64,000 nt of DNA, taken from the NCBI RefSeq assembly GCF_022376445.1, contig NW_025955020.1:172934-236933 (forward strand). Reading direction: 5' to 3'. Positions 33,148 through 44,597 of this stretch are shown one piece after another. Under the pieces are notes generated by a model. The model ran no database searches, was not told the DNA's origin, and saw nothing but the letters and a program-made list of their open reading frames with translations. Numbering within the stretch: position 1 is the stretch's first letter; each line of letters begins with the position of its first letter. Position numbers and translations under genes: made by a program. This DNA comes from Fomitopsis serialis. Lineage: Eukaryota; Basidiomycota; Agaricomycetes; Polyporales; Fomitopsidaceae.

Positions 33148-35545
33148 ATGATTTTCTTCACCCAGCTGACGAGTCTTGCTTTCCTTCTTTCCCTCGCAGC
33201 TGCTCTAATTATACTATGGATTCTGGCGCGTCTCGTATACCAGTCGCGCAACTCTACGATACGCGACCTTCCGGGACCTCCCAACGCGAGTTGGCTGTTT
33301 GGTAACCTCCAGGAGATCTACAGCGCCGAGAATGCGGTCATGCAAGAGCGGTGGACTGCACAGTACGGCAACACCATCAAGTACAAGGGATGGCTGGGCG
33401 TGCGTTCGAACATCTAATACATCAATTATCAGGCCTGATTTTGCTCCTGTAGCGGGATAGACTCTACACCGTCGACTTGAAGGCCCTGGGTCACATCTTG
33501 AATCGGTCCATGGAGTACTACAAGCCCGAGGCTGTCAAGTTCTACCTCATGCAGACACTCGGTGGAGGTTAGTTGTCACCATAAGCGCCCCTAGGACGTA
33601 CTAAACCACATTGTACGATACTAGGGATGCTCTTTGTGGAAGGTGCGTACTCACGAGTGGTAGCCTGAGATCAGGGATTGACAGCTTTGCAGGCGAGAAG
33701 CACCGTCAACAGGTATGACTTTGCGTGTTCAACCCTGAGAGTGCTCACTCACCGATCTTCGCACGTGCGATCAGCGCAAGGTCATGGTAAGGATATGCAA
33801 TGTACATCGCTGTTCTGCCATTTGATACTGATAAACGCTGTGAAGAACCCTGCCTTTGGGCCTTCTCAGATCCGCGACCTGACAGAGACGTTCGTGGCAA
33901 AGGCGCTCGAGGTAGGAAATCCACTCGCTTAGCGTGTCAGTGTGGCTCACGTAGCTGGATCAGCTGCGCGACGTGTGGCTTGACGCCATGTCGAGTGATG
34001 AGAAGCCGGCGCGTCTTGATGTCATGAGCGGATTGGGAAAGACGACGCTCGATGGCATTGGACTTGCCGGTAAGCCACCTCTTCCTCGAATATTCTGAGC
34101 TTTGCTTAGCAGCACCTTGTGTGTAGGCTTCAACTACAGTTTCGACTCGCTCAAGCCGAATAGCAAGTCTAATGAGTTGAACAATGCTTTCCAGGTCATC
34201 TTCGGCTCCGCCTCCGCGAAGCCCTCCATCTGGACGATGTTGACTTTCTTCATATCGCCGCTGCGCTTGATTGTATGTTCCTCGCGGGACTACATTCTCT
34301 GCTATCTACTGACGTACTTTTTTCCAGCCGACATGGCGCAGCAGACAGATTGCCGTTGCGATGAGTGCGATGCGGCGCATGGGCAAGCAGTTGCTCATCG
34401 AAAAGAAGGCAGACATCAAACAGGCCGCGGAAGCCGCCGGTGGGAAGGTCGACGGGAAGTTGGAGGGGCTGCGTAGTCGCGACCTCCTGACACTCCTCAT
34501 CAAGGCAAACATGGCTACAGACATCCCTGAGCATCAAAGAATGTCTGATGCAGACGTGCTTGCCCGTACGTGGTGTTATGTTGCTTTGTCACTGACACTG
34601 ACGTACTTGCTCATCCACAGAGGTCCCGACGTGAGTATGCTGCTCTCGCTGTGCAGCGGCGCGGATCCTGAGTATGTTGCAGGTTCCTAGTCGCCGGGCA
34701 TGAGACGACAAGTACCGTCACTGCTTACTGCCTCTTCGCTCTGAGCCAAGCTCCAGAGGTTCAGCAAAGACTGCGCGAGGAGCTTTGGAATGTCCCAACT
34801 GAAAATCCTACCATGGATGAACTCCAAGAGCTCCCGTACCTCGATGCTATCGTCCGGGAAACGATGCGCGTACACGCGCCCGTTCCGGTCACTCTGAGGG
34901 TCGCGGTCCAGGATGATGTCGTCCCGCTCAGCACGCCCTACGCCGATCCCCAAGGTAATCTCCATGACACAGTACAGTATGCCCGCGCCGACCTTCGCGA
35001 TCCACTATGAGTCGACTGATGTTGTTCCATTTCCTCAGTATCAGCAAGGGCACTATCATTGATGTCCCCATCACGGCCTTGAACCGATCAAAGGCATTAT
35101 GGGGGAAGATGCATCAGAGTTCAAGTGTGTTGCGTTTTGTCCTAGTTGGGCTGCTCTCGTTGTGCTGACTTCACCCTTCAGGCCCGAACGGTGGGAGTCC
35201 CTCCCGGAAACCGTGCAGAACATCCCAGGTGTGTGGGGCAACATGATGACGTTCCTCGGCGGCCCGCGTGCATGCATCGGCTGGCGGTTCTCCGTTATCG
35301 AGTGAGTCGCGCTCCTTCAAGATGTTCTAGTGCGTTTGTTAATGACGGACGCTTCTTGTGATGGATGCGTTGTCAGGATGAAGGCTTTGGTGTTCACCCT
35401 CGTTAGGACGTTCGAGTTCGAGCTGGCGGTATCTCCGGACATGATCGTGAAGCACTCAGCGATCGTGCAGCGGCCCCTCATTCGCGGAGAGGAGTCGAAG
35501 GGCGGACAGATGCCCTTGCTCGTGAAGCCGCACAAGCGCCTTTGA
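33148..35545 (+). CDS. Cytochrome P450 monooxygenase
   Basis: ATG at 33148-33150, TGA at 35543-35545, about ten exons, all joining in frame. An N-terminal membrane anchor ([17 protein letters not shown]) is followed by the proline hinge [15 protein letters not shown]. Further landmarks: GEKHRQQRKVMNPAF (C-helix), the I-helix AGHETTST near 34695, the K-helix ExxR as ETMR near 34858, PERWE, and the heme loop [13 protein letters not shown] near 35263-35295 with the thiolate Cys. It is therefore an ER-anchored, complete class II P450. Its subfamily cannot be set without a search. A decayed membrane protein gene and an MFS transporter follow within 4 kb, but no biosynthetic backbone gene is nearby. 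Confidence 0.95.
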
Positions 35546-36437
35546 GTTCCACCGGCGAGGGCATGTACTTATTTTATTTTAACTTATGGTTTCTGCTACC
35601 GTCGTTCTTTATCTCTCCGCTTCCCCTTTTGCTACAGCCATGAGGACCACAATGCAGTCACAATATCTGCTTTCAATCGCGACCGGCCCACTGAGCGTCG
35701 CGCTCGTTAACACAGCGGAACGCCCGACTCATACGAGTCACGACGGCCATGCCGGCATGTAGTACGCGTACAATGGTGGAAGCTCGCGGCCCCATCTCTT
35801 ACGTTGTGTGGTTTGATTGTCTCGTCATGGAATTTTCGCCCCGTGCAACGCCCACTCATATGTACGTGTCTGTGGTCCGTGGACCGTGACGACAGCGTCA
35901 CCTTAGCCGTGGCGCACATGTCCTTGCATGCGCAGGTTCCGCTTCTGTCATGGGATTGCACAATTCTAACTCCTGAACTGAGCTTGGCTCGTTTGCGGTG
36001 CTCAGACAGCGGACAGCGGGCTATCTTCAACGATGTCAGATCGTATTGGTCCTCCGAGGGCTGTGCTGTGCGGAACATGTACTTACCAGTACAGCTCACG
36101 GGCGCTGAGCGCTCGGTGGCTTCGGCGACCGACTCCCGCTGCTGTTCCCAACATAGAATGGAGGTTGTTCGCATCAATCGTACCTTTGATGTGACGGTCA
36201 TATTATTCTGCGACTCCGATCTACCGGGAGTACATTGCAGTGAGACGTCCCAGGCCAAGGACAGCACATGTTCCTGTCAAAGCGGACATGGCTAGCAAAC
36301 CAGTCTCGTCGGATAGTGGCATTATTGTTTTGTCCCGCGCGTTCCGGGCACCCTCCTTCTCGAGGTGGACTCGTTGGTCGGGTCCACGCTGTGGCAACCC
36401 CCCTCTTGTTTCTATACTTCTCCCGTTTCTTTCTAGG
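35546..36437. other. Intergenic, P450 to decayed DUF6534 gene
   Basis: 3' flank of the P450 and upstream DNA of the pseudogene. Overlapping frames at 35707-36295 on both strands show no domain. Confidence 0.5.
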
Positions 36438-37090
36438 ATGTCGTCCCAAGTGGTTGTAGACGGCCTGGTGAAGCCAACGCCAGGTGCAATTCTTCTTGGC
36501 TCCGTTCTCAGTGCGATGTAGGTTGCCATTGCTCTCTGCAAGGATGTATCCACGCCTCATCAACATGCGTTTCGCAGGTTCTTTGGCATGATAATGATAC
36601 AGAATCGTAGATACTATGAGAACTGCTGGGACGAGTCGATGCGCCTGAAGTTGTTTGTACGTCCATCGCTCTTGCCTCGCGTTCAGTTGCATCTGAAGTC
36701 GACTCACACCCTTATTCACGGCACAGGTTGCGTTGATAGGGTTGGTAGCCTTGCATTCTTGTGGAGCTCAAGCCCGGCTCACTTCTGAGTAGTGCTTTAA
36801 ATACGGCGCAAATGGTCACTGTCACAGACTGCGACTGGTGGAGGTTGATTAACAACTACCGCGTACCAGCAACGTCAAGCAGCATGGCGTGGAATTTAGC
36901 AGTACGTATAGCTGCGGTTCAGCTAGACGAATCGCTCACGAGGCATACGCTCCCCTCTAGCTCGGTGTCGGTTTAACGGTAGGATGGACCACATTGCGCC
37001 CGTCTTCCTGCTGGGACGTGAAGCTGATCCGACTTTGACAGGCTACAATCGCCCTCATGGTCCAGAGGTCGGTCCACATTCACTCCGTCC
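36438..37090 (+). pseudogene. Decayed DUF6534-type membrane protein gene
   Basis: Starts MSSQVVVDGL, then PGAILLGSVLSAM, then a good GTAGGT/GCAG intron into FFGMIMIQNRRYYENC and DESMRLKLFVALI, which is the standard N-terminus of DUF6534 proteins. After VALI the frame fails: the following helix region is readable only in another frame (LNTAQMVTVTD, LINNYRVPATSSSMAW), with stops between. Weak later matches (IALMVQRSV near 37050) suggest the third helix. No C-terminal part was found. The downstream limit is approximate. Confidence 0.45.
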
Positions 37091-37709
37091 GCCGGACGTC
37101 GTACTTACTTGCGCCTTGACCTCAGTTTCTTCGCACTGCGCGTTTGGATCAGTAAGTGTCAAATGTCATGCCGTCATCTGCACCCTTCTCACTATGCGGT
37201 TCTCGGGCAGTCTGTCGGAACAATCGAGTGATCACGCTTTCCATCGTATGTATTCCCGGTTCACACACACCGAGGTACCCGGAAGCTGATACATTCCGAT
37301 CATGCTAGGCCATGCTAGCGCTGCTGCAGCTAGGCAAGACGTCTTTCTTTCTTCAGTACCTCAGAGCCGCATGTGAGGAGCTCTCTAGCTCTAGGACAGT
37401 GCACGCATAGAGTGGAACACGGCCTCACATTTATTTACTTATTTACTCACGGAATCCGCTCATTGCACGCGACCTATTTATTATGCAAGATAGTACATAC
37501 CCATCACACAATGTAGCTGTAGACGTTCGCCTCGCAGGTACAGGCCACACATATAAGTTATCCCGATGCTTCGTTGGTACACGCCGCCCAATTGTGCACT
37601 AGACTGGCTCCAGTTCTCAATAAGTATGGACGGTCGATAACATGAGGTCGTGGGGTTGCGGTGTGCCGCAAGGGTAATAAATACAATGGATATCTTGGTC
37701 TACCAGTAT
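37091..37709. other. Intergenic, decayed gene to MFS transporter
   Basis: 3' flank of the MFS gene, with a TTATTTACTTATTTACT tract near 37433. No gene seen. Confidence 0.5.
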
Positions 37710-39502
37710 CTACGTCCACTGTGTGCCCTTCACTCTCACAAAGAGATGCCGGCCGACAGCCAGGAATCCAGCCCCAGCAATGATTACGACCTGGAGGCAA
37801 TGCTGTCAAATTCCGAAGTGCACGAGGCGTCAGGCAGTACTTACGCCGCTGAAGACGATAGGCTTGGACCAGTTTAGAATGAGCCCGTGTCCAAGTAGCG
37901 CGCCGTCTATCGGTGTGCCAGTCAGCATCGCGAACGATGTGGCAAAGTATCCGAGACCAATCCGGACGCTGCATCCGGCTTCAGTAACTCTGTATCATAA
38001 TCAAATGAGTGGGTTGAGACCTACCCGATCTCGTTAGTATCCTTGGCCATGATGGCAAGTGTGCTAGGCACCAGTGCGATGTCTACAGAGCGCCGATAAG
38101 TTGGAGGACCGAACGAATGAGGGGGCATTGCTTACACGATCCGGAGAAGAACCCGTACAAGATGGTGAAGACGATGACAGCACCCGTAGTCGTCGAGGCG
38201 AACATGACGAAGACGAGGGCACCCGTGATAGCCGACACAGGCACCACGACGTTAAATTGTCCAAATCGATCTGCGAGCATGTTCGGAATGATACGGCCAA
38301 AAATGGACGCTGCGTTCAGGATGGCGATCTGGACGGGGCATAATGTCATTAACGCAGCATGGTTGGAGAAGAGCGAGACATACCGTGTAGAAAGCAAGTG
38401 TACTTGAGAGACCGTGCAAGTTGACCCACAACTGGAGATAGAAGTCTGCTTGGACTGAGTGCATCAATCTCAACGGAGTCACAGCTCTACTTACAGGGCA
38501 TGAACAACCCCCAAACAACCATGAACCCTCTGCAGCAGCAATTAATATCATCGTCGGCCTCATGTGCGGTATGGTATAGCTCACCCAAACAAAGAGAACG
38601 CAAACGGCGGGTCCGTGAAAATAGCAAGGATGTTGGGCTTGGGCTGTGGAGGACGGTCCTTTGCGCTGGGTAGCCGAGTGCGCATGACGAACTGAGCGAG
38701 CACGAGGAGCCCCAGTGTCAGGAATGCGGATGCTCGCACACCCCAGTGAAAGCCGGTCGAGCCATTGAATAGATGGTTTAGCATAATCGGATAGATGATG
38801 CCGCCACAGCCCGAGCCTGTCAGAACGAGGCCCAACGCCATTCCTCGCCGCCTCTTCCAGTAGTGTCCTTGCAAGGAAAGGGCAGGTACAAGCATGAGCC
38901 CGCCACCAATACCCATCCCAATCCCTTGCGCCAAGATGATCTGGTAGTACTTTGTGGGATCCGCGAGGGAGAGCATAAATAGACTGCGAGCGGCGTTAAG
39001 TATCGTCGTGCGGCCGGCATGCGATGTGTCACTGACCAGAACAGGTAGAGAACGCTACCGCCGAGGGTCAGCGCGCGGAAGTAGCCTGCGTCGAAGAGTC
39101 TGCCGGCAGGCAAGCCTAGGAAGAACAGGAAGAAGAGTTGCAAAGAACCAATCCAGCTGATATTGGACGATGTTGAGGCTCCCGCAAGCACATAGTAGTC
39201 CTGGTAGATACCGAACGAACTCGCATAGCCAAAGGTGCAGAATGAAATGAGCCAACTGCACAGATACGTGAGCTTGGTGTAGGCTCGATGATTCCAAATA
39301 CGCACCCGCCAAGTATAGCCCCCCAGGCTTGTAGCCCGCCATCTGGAATGTCGTATACTGGCTGCGGAATCCCGACCTGGCTCTCAGCTTTTTCTTCCGC
39401 CAGCGCCATCGCTGAGTCGAGTTGGTCAATACGGGATGACTCTGTCGAAGCGCGGCTGTCATCTAAAGACACATGTATGTTCGTCGCTACATCCGAAGAC
39501 AT
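37710..39502 (-). CDS. MFS transporter, monocarboxylate-porter type
   Basis: ATG at 39500-39502, TAG at 37710-37712. A cytosolic N-terminus of about 50 residues leads into the signature of this fungal group, YDIPDGGLQAWGAILGG (DGGxxAW). The helices then follow: FCTFGYASSFGIYQDYY, SWIGSLQLFFLFFLG, LAQGIGMGIGGGLMLVPA, the RRRGMALGLVLTGSG loop, FHWGVRASAFLTLGLL, LNAASIFGRIIPNMLADRFG and GALVFVMFA, with the last in VVIIAGAGFLAVG. Twelve helices are expected, and the protein probably sits in the plasma membrane. Members of this group move monocarboxylates, riboflavin or secondary metabolites; the substrate is not inferable. All introns checked keep frame. Confidence 0.9.
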
Positions 39503-40615
39503 GGCACTCCAAGAAGAAAGGAGGGATTTTCAGAGAGTGCAGCTTCAACCTGAGCGATCCACTGGCAGTATTTGAGCCCTGCAAGGCAGTCTGGCGGACT
39601 ACAGGAAAAGGGACAGAGCAGAATGAGAATGCAGGGGTTTCGGCGGCTCGCCGTGTTTGATACGGTGACCCCGACGTGCCCGTTATCCAGTGCAATTAAG
39701 TCTGGATCTGTTATAAAGACAATAGACATCATTCCGCATTGCGCGTTCTTGATCCACGGGTAGAGCTATGACAGCAAGCGCTCAAGAACAAGACACAGAG
39801 ACACAGGCTCGGTTCGGCGGCTGATTGTCCGCCACTCGGACATGCATGATGATCAAAGCTGCGATGACAGCAGCGGCCACCCACCGAAGGCGCACCTTCT
39901 TGATACTTACCACCTTGATACGTACCACCTTCCCTGCAGCAATGAGGGAGTGCGCGAAGAAAACGCTGACATCGCATCACTTAGCCACTTCCCACCGGAG
40001 GGATGTTCTTGATACTTACCAGATTCGTCAAGGAAAATGTCACAGTGACCGCGATCGTGATCATAACACGCCGATGCGAGATTGGCCAGACAATTGGTAC
40101 GCTCACAACGCACGGGGTTCTACATATCTAAGTGCGTTAACAACTTGACAGGAAGGTAGATTGTCTCCTCGCGGAGGTATGACCTCCACCAGCGTTGTTG
40201 CTATCGGGTGCCTGTGAACACTTGGTTGTATTTCCCCGAGGCCGGGACGCCCATACTAATCCTTCGTTTCCGCCGGTGGTTCCATTCAACGCAGCATCGT
40301 GGTCACGAGCAGAAAACTGTTCAGTGGTACTGTATTGTCCTGATCACCGAGGCATCCGAGCGATGGCTGCCGAGCAGTGGTCGAAAACAAAATGCATCGC
40401 CGGCGGCAGGTCTGCCTCAGCGCCTTGTTACTGCACATCTGCGGGCTGTGGTGTCTGGATGGATCGAGCACATGTTACAACGACGATGGTGAGTGAACCG
40501 GTGACGACCTGGACGCCGGCAGAAGGTACATAGTTAGGGCTGAAGAGGAGTGTAACGTACATCCATTAACTCGTACAAACGTGTAACATACCGTTAAATA
40601 ATCATTGCAAAGTCA
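39503..40615. other. Intergenic, MFS transporter to DUF6533 gene
   Basis: No gene supported firmly. TTCTTGATACTTACCA occurs twice (39897 and 40004); on the minus strand this gives peptides with GKYQE in two overlapping frames (39729-39980 and 39907-40113), which could be exons of a small unannotated gene. Evidence is weak. Confidence 0.35.
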
Positions 40616-42084
40616 TTACTTCAAGTCCATCTCCACTTCTTCGAAGACGAACACCTGCTGCGAGCCGGTAACAGTCTTCCATCCTTTCCGAGCATCCACT
40701 TCGACTTGTTTCAATGTCAGATAGAGTCGGAAGCTCAGAATCCCGTCCAGCGCCCACGTAATCCTAAGCACCCGTCAGAGAGATGTGATGATGCATGAAA
40801 ATGTCTGGGACGTACAAAGGGGTAAGCAATGTCTGCGCCGTCTGATCCACGATGACGTTAGGTCTGTCTTTACAAGCGAATGGCTGGACACGCACCCCTC
40901 CAAAGATCGCAGGCATCAACCGCGCTAGCTGGAGAACTGCACCACCCCTCGTCAGCACAGCAGCCATCAGGTGTGTCACTCGACACACGAACCTGTGAAG
41001 ACCTGGGCGAGGACACATAAGCGACATTCTCGTCATAAGAGCGCTCGCACACATACCAGCAGTGTCCACACTCCATCGCGGTATAGATTCTTGATGATCT
41101 CGAAATCGCGTTTCCGAGGCCTGTTCAAAGAGTTGATGACCAGGAGAATCATGACATAAATATAATACGCGAGCTGCATCATGACCGTCAGCTTCGCTTC
41201 TTCATGTCCCAGGCGCAAAGGAAAGCTTACCGTTCCTGCATATGCGCCTATGAGATACAGCGGTCTATGCGGCACTCCACACGCGTGGTAGACCTCGTTA
41301 TATTGTGCGGTCGCTGCGAGGCATAGATGTCAGTTCGACTGACGGAAGAATCACAACAAATAGCGGTACCAGATGTTTGAATTGTAGAGACGACGGCAAA
41401 CGCCACTGTGATGCCGTAAAATACGACAAACCCGCCTACTAGAGCTATAGTGATGATGCGCCGGTTGTCCCAGAGACCATAAATACGAAGAACCAATACA
41501 ACTGAGGGTGTTCAGCACACACTGTGAGCGAGAACATAGCGGGTAGAACTGACATTGAATCGAAGCAGTGCTCAACAGTCCGTATGTCGCGATAAATCGG
41601 TTGAAGGCCTGACATCTGGGGGGACGAGTCAGAACGGGGGCAAGCAGGTCCAGATTTACTAACAACTGGAATGCCGAATCAGTCAGCATTTGCACTCAAA
41701 ATTCAAAGGGAGACGCAGCTCACAGAGTCACTGATGTTGGTCGAGATGCCGCTTACCACTGACAAGTAGCGTAAGAGTCGAACTGCAACCTGCGCATTGA
41801 AGATGTACGCACCGTATGCGATGAACAGCATACTGGCCTGCCTTCCGTACATATCAAGGAGGACGAGTATAGGCAGCGCTGACCATGGCTGTCGCCATAT
41901 CAACTCGACCTCCTTCTCGAATACAAGTAGGCGTTCATAGAGCGTCAGTGTAACCGCGACCGCTAGGAATTGTCAAATGAGGAAACGCAATGAATTGCGG
42001 CGGTGGAAAGCAAACGACAGAGAACTCACCCGATAAATATTGGGTGGCCACCAAAGAATTGAGGTCGACCGCAGGAAGGGACAT
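40616..42084 (-). CDS. DUF6533-domain membrane protein
   Basis: ATG at 42082-42084, TAA at 40616-40618. Exon 1 gives SLPAVDLNSLVATQYLS and joins VAVTLTLYERLLVFEKEVELIW, the DUF6533 signature. The helices continue with LLDMYGRQASMLFIAYGAY, then LVLRIYGLWDNRRIITIALV followed by GFVVFYGITVAFAV, then a short loop and KLTVMMQLAYYIYVMILLVI. The end ITWALDGILSFRLYLTLKQ with a charged tail is typical of the group. About seven helices; function unknown. Basidiomycete genomes hold many copies, some next to P450s. Internal exon borders are approximate at 41276-41500. Confidence 0.8.
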
Positions 42085-44597
42085 GAAGTCGAGATCGACA
42101 GGCGGCGGAGGAGCAGCTCACGCGCCTCTGCATTCCTATGTACTTAGGTGTATCCTCCCCATGTTAGCGCCGCGATGGTCAGTAATCACTGTGGTCAGAT
42201 CCACCCGCATGGGCGGGCTACTTAGTATCCGAGGGGATGAGTGACAGAGCCAATGGTGACATGTGAGAGGCGCTGAAACGCGTCGATTCTCGGCGTAGGC
42301 TGTGATGCGCAACGATATGTAAGTTGGCTGTGCGCTTCAAGTTTCGCCACTGGTGCGGCCATGGCTAGGCACATTGAACCGGTCCGAGTCCGGGGTGGCA
42401 GGCGATGCTGTACTAGCAGCGCATGTCGGGCATGCAACAGACCAATCACTTTAAAGATGGCGCCCAGTGCGCGCTCTGGTGGTGCTCCTCGTGCATCGCT
42501 GTCCGCATCATGCGTCGACGTCAGTACTCGAACAACATAGGGTTCGATGATGTTGCCGTGACTCACATGAAAGGCGTACGTCGCTCAATAGACTTGCTGG
42601 GGCTTTGATAGTGTGCTGGAGCAGCATTGATACCACTCTGGTTATCGGTGTCAAGTAGTAGTAGTGGCGGGAGAAGTTGTCGGGGTGGCGAAGCCCGCCG
42701 CGCCGCGTGTCCTGAACTAGAAAACGGCGCCCAGACTCTTGACACGTGTTTCGTTTCCTGCTTCAGACTGACCGTGGAACATTGAACGCGGCGGACAGCG
42801 TCCTTTCTCGTCCCCGCCCTCACAGAGGCTCTCATGCTGCTGACTACGCTTGGACCACGCAGCAATGAAGTTTATCGGCGAAACTCGGGCGTGGTTCAAT
42901 TAATGAGGACAAGCATTCGGAGTAGCTCAGTTCTGTATGCGTGGGTGATTCACTGCAATTACTTCCGAAGTTGCGGTCGAAGTCGACAAGCAAAGCTAAT
43001 CCCATGTAAGTACACGTAGTTTAACATATCCTCCGAATCATGAGTGCTCATGAGCTTACTCGCAGATATGATTTTGCACATCCGGGCCATGAATTGGCAG
43101 AGCTTATCGGCCTTAGGCCGGGTGTTCTTACTGCTGGCACTGCTGTATGTCAGATAATAATGTCACCGATTGTCAACAGGTTCAAGCCCTTTGTCAATCA
43201 TTGCCTGTGAGTATTCAGGGGAGATGCATACGGGCTAAGTAGTATCGGATTGAAGTAGATCAATCTACCGCAGATAGTGGCGTTCCGCAAGTCGGGCTGT
43301 GCGGCCTGAGTGTGTGGCCCTTTGATGACAGTCTCATGGCAGTGGGTCAAATCTCCATGACTGGAATTACACGCTAACGCGGCGATTGAATTGAATTGAT
43401 AAATTCATGTGAAGTTCATCCGTATACCATGTCTACAGATACAGTTCATCCAGAATATCGCGACTTGGTCGTGAGGCCGTCTCGACGTAAGTGTTCTGCT
43501 AGTGCCATCAACCTCGCCGGATGATTTTGCATGACGTTCTTCAGCAGAGCCCAGATGACAGTGTACGGAGCCGCATGACGGCTGAGATGCGGTCTCATAC
43601 GTTTTTGCTGAGGCATAGGCTCCGGCGACCAGAACACTTGGGGATGCGGTATGGGGATGCGGCACAAAACACATGCCACCCACTGCTAGGTATGCCTTGC
43701 TTCTCCGCGACCCGGCTGTCGATTTGATACTGTTTTCTCGGCCGACATTCAAGTTGATTCACTGTGCCCTCTGCCCCGCCATGCTTGGACGTCACGCGTC
43801 AGCGCCGCCGTCTGAAAGTCTGACGCCTCTGGCACTGAAACCCGCATTCAGGCCAGTGAACTCTTCTGAGTGCCCGATTCTAATCCGTACCCAGTTACAT
43901 TTAGGACTGGGCGTGCCATACAAGTTCCATCCGTCGTGTTACGCTACCCTGCCCGCAACTCCCCCAGGGGGTCCTTGCCGGCGTTTCCTACTAGCCATTG
44001 CTTCGCGGAGCTGTATGACATTCCCGCGGATCGCAGTGGTAGATCAATTGTACAATCACTGAGGATTTGAAGCCTGAGCCGACAGCTGTTCGTCACGACT
44101 ACAATGATACCACGTAATACTTGCGCCGCCAGCAACTCGTCTTGGTCCTGATCACGGCCCGTCAATATTCTCACTATCAAGATCTGCGTTCTAATTTCTG
44201 GCACTTGCGCTGGAACTGAGACGGCTTCAAATGTTCGGATTCACGAGCATCGTTCGCCGCAAATTCTCGAGAACGACGTAAGCAACGGGTGCCACTGGCG
44301 GTACATACTGCATCTAGGTTTCGTTTTTTTCTCATATTTCAGACCCTGGCTTCTACGGCCAAAAGCGATGAGTTCCCGCTACGAGATACGCAAAGATTGG
44401 AAGTGAACCGGAGGAGGGCCTGCAAGTCAATTACGATATTGCCATATGAGGCAATGATGGGGCTTGGATCACCATCACGTGAAACCAGCGCGCGACGCGT
44501 CTTCTCGCGTGTCCTCAGGCGAGTTGTGGCACGCTGTGGCAACATGCCACCGGACATCAGACCTCGAGACTTCAAACTCCTTCGACGAAGCTAACCC
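42085..44597. other. Long gene-poor region
   Basis: About 2.5 kb with no confident gene. An uninterrupted ATG-to-stop frame of 56 codons (43040-43210, plus strand) contains DFAHPGHELAELIGL and ends shortly after. A possible two-exon frame starts at an ATG near 43430 (TDTVHPEYRDLV, GTAAGT donor) and continues after an AG at about 43549. Neither has a recognised family, so both are only candidates. Confidence 0.4.
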
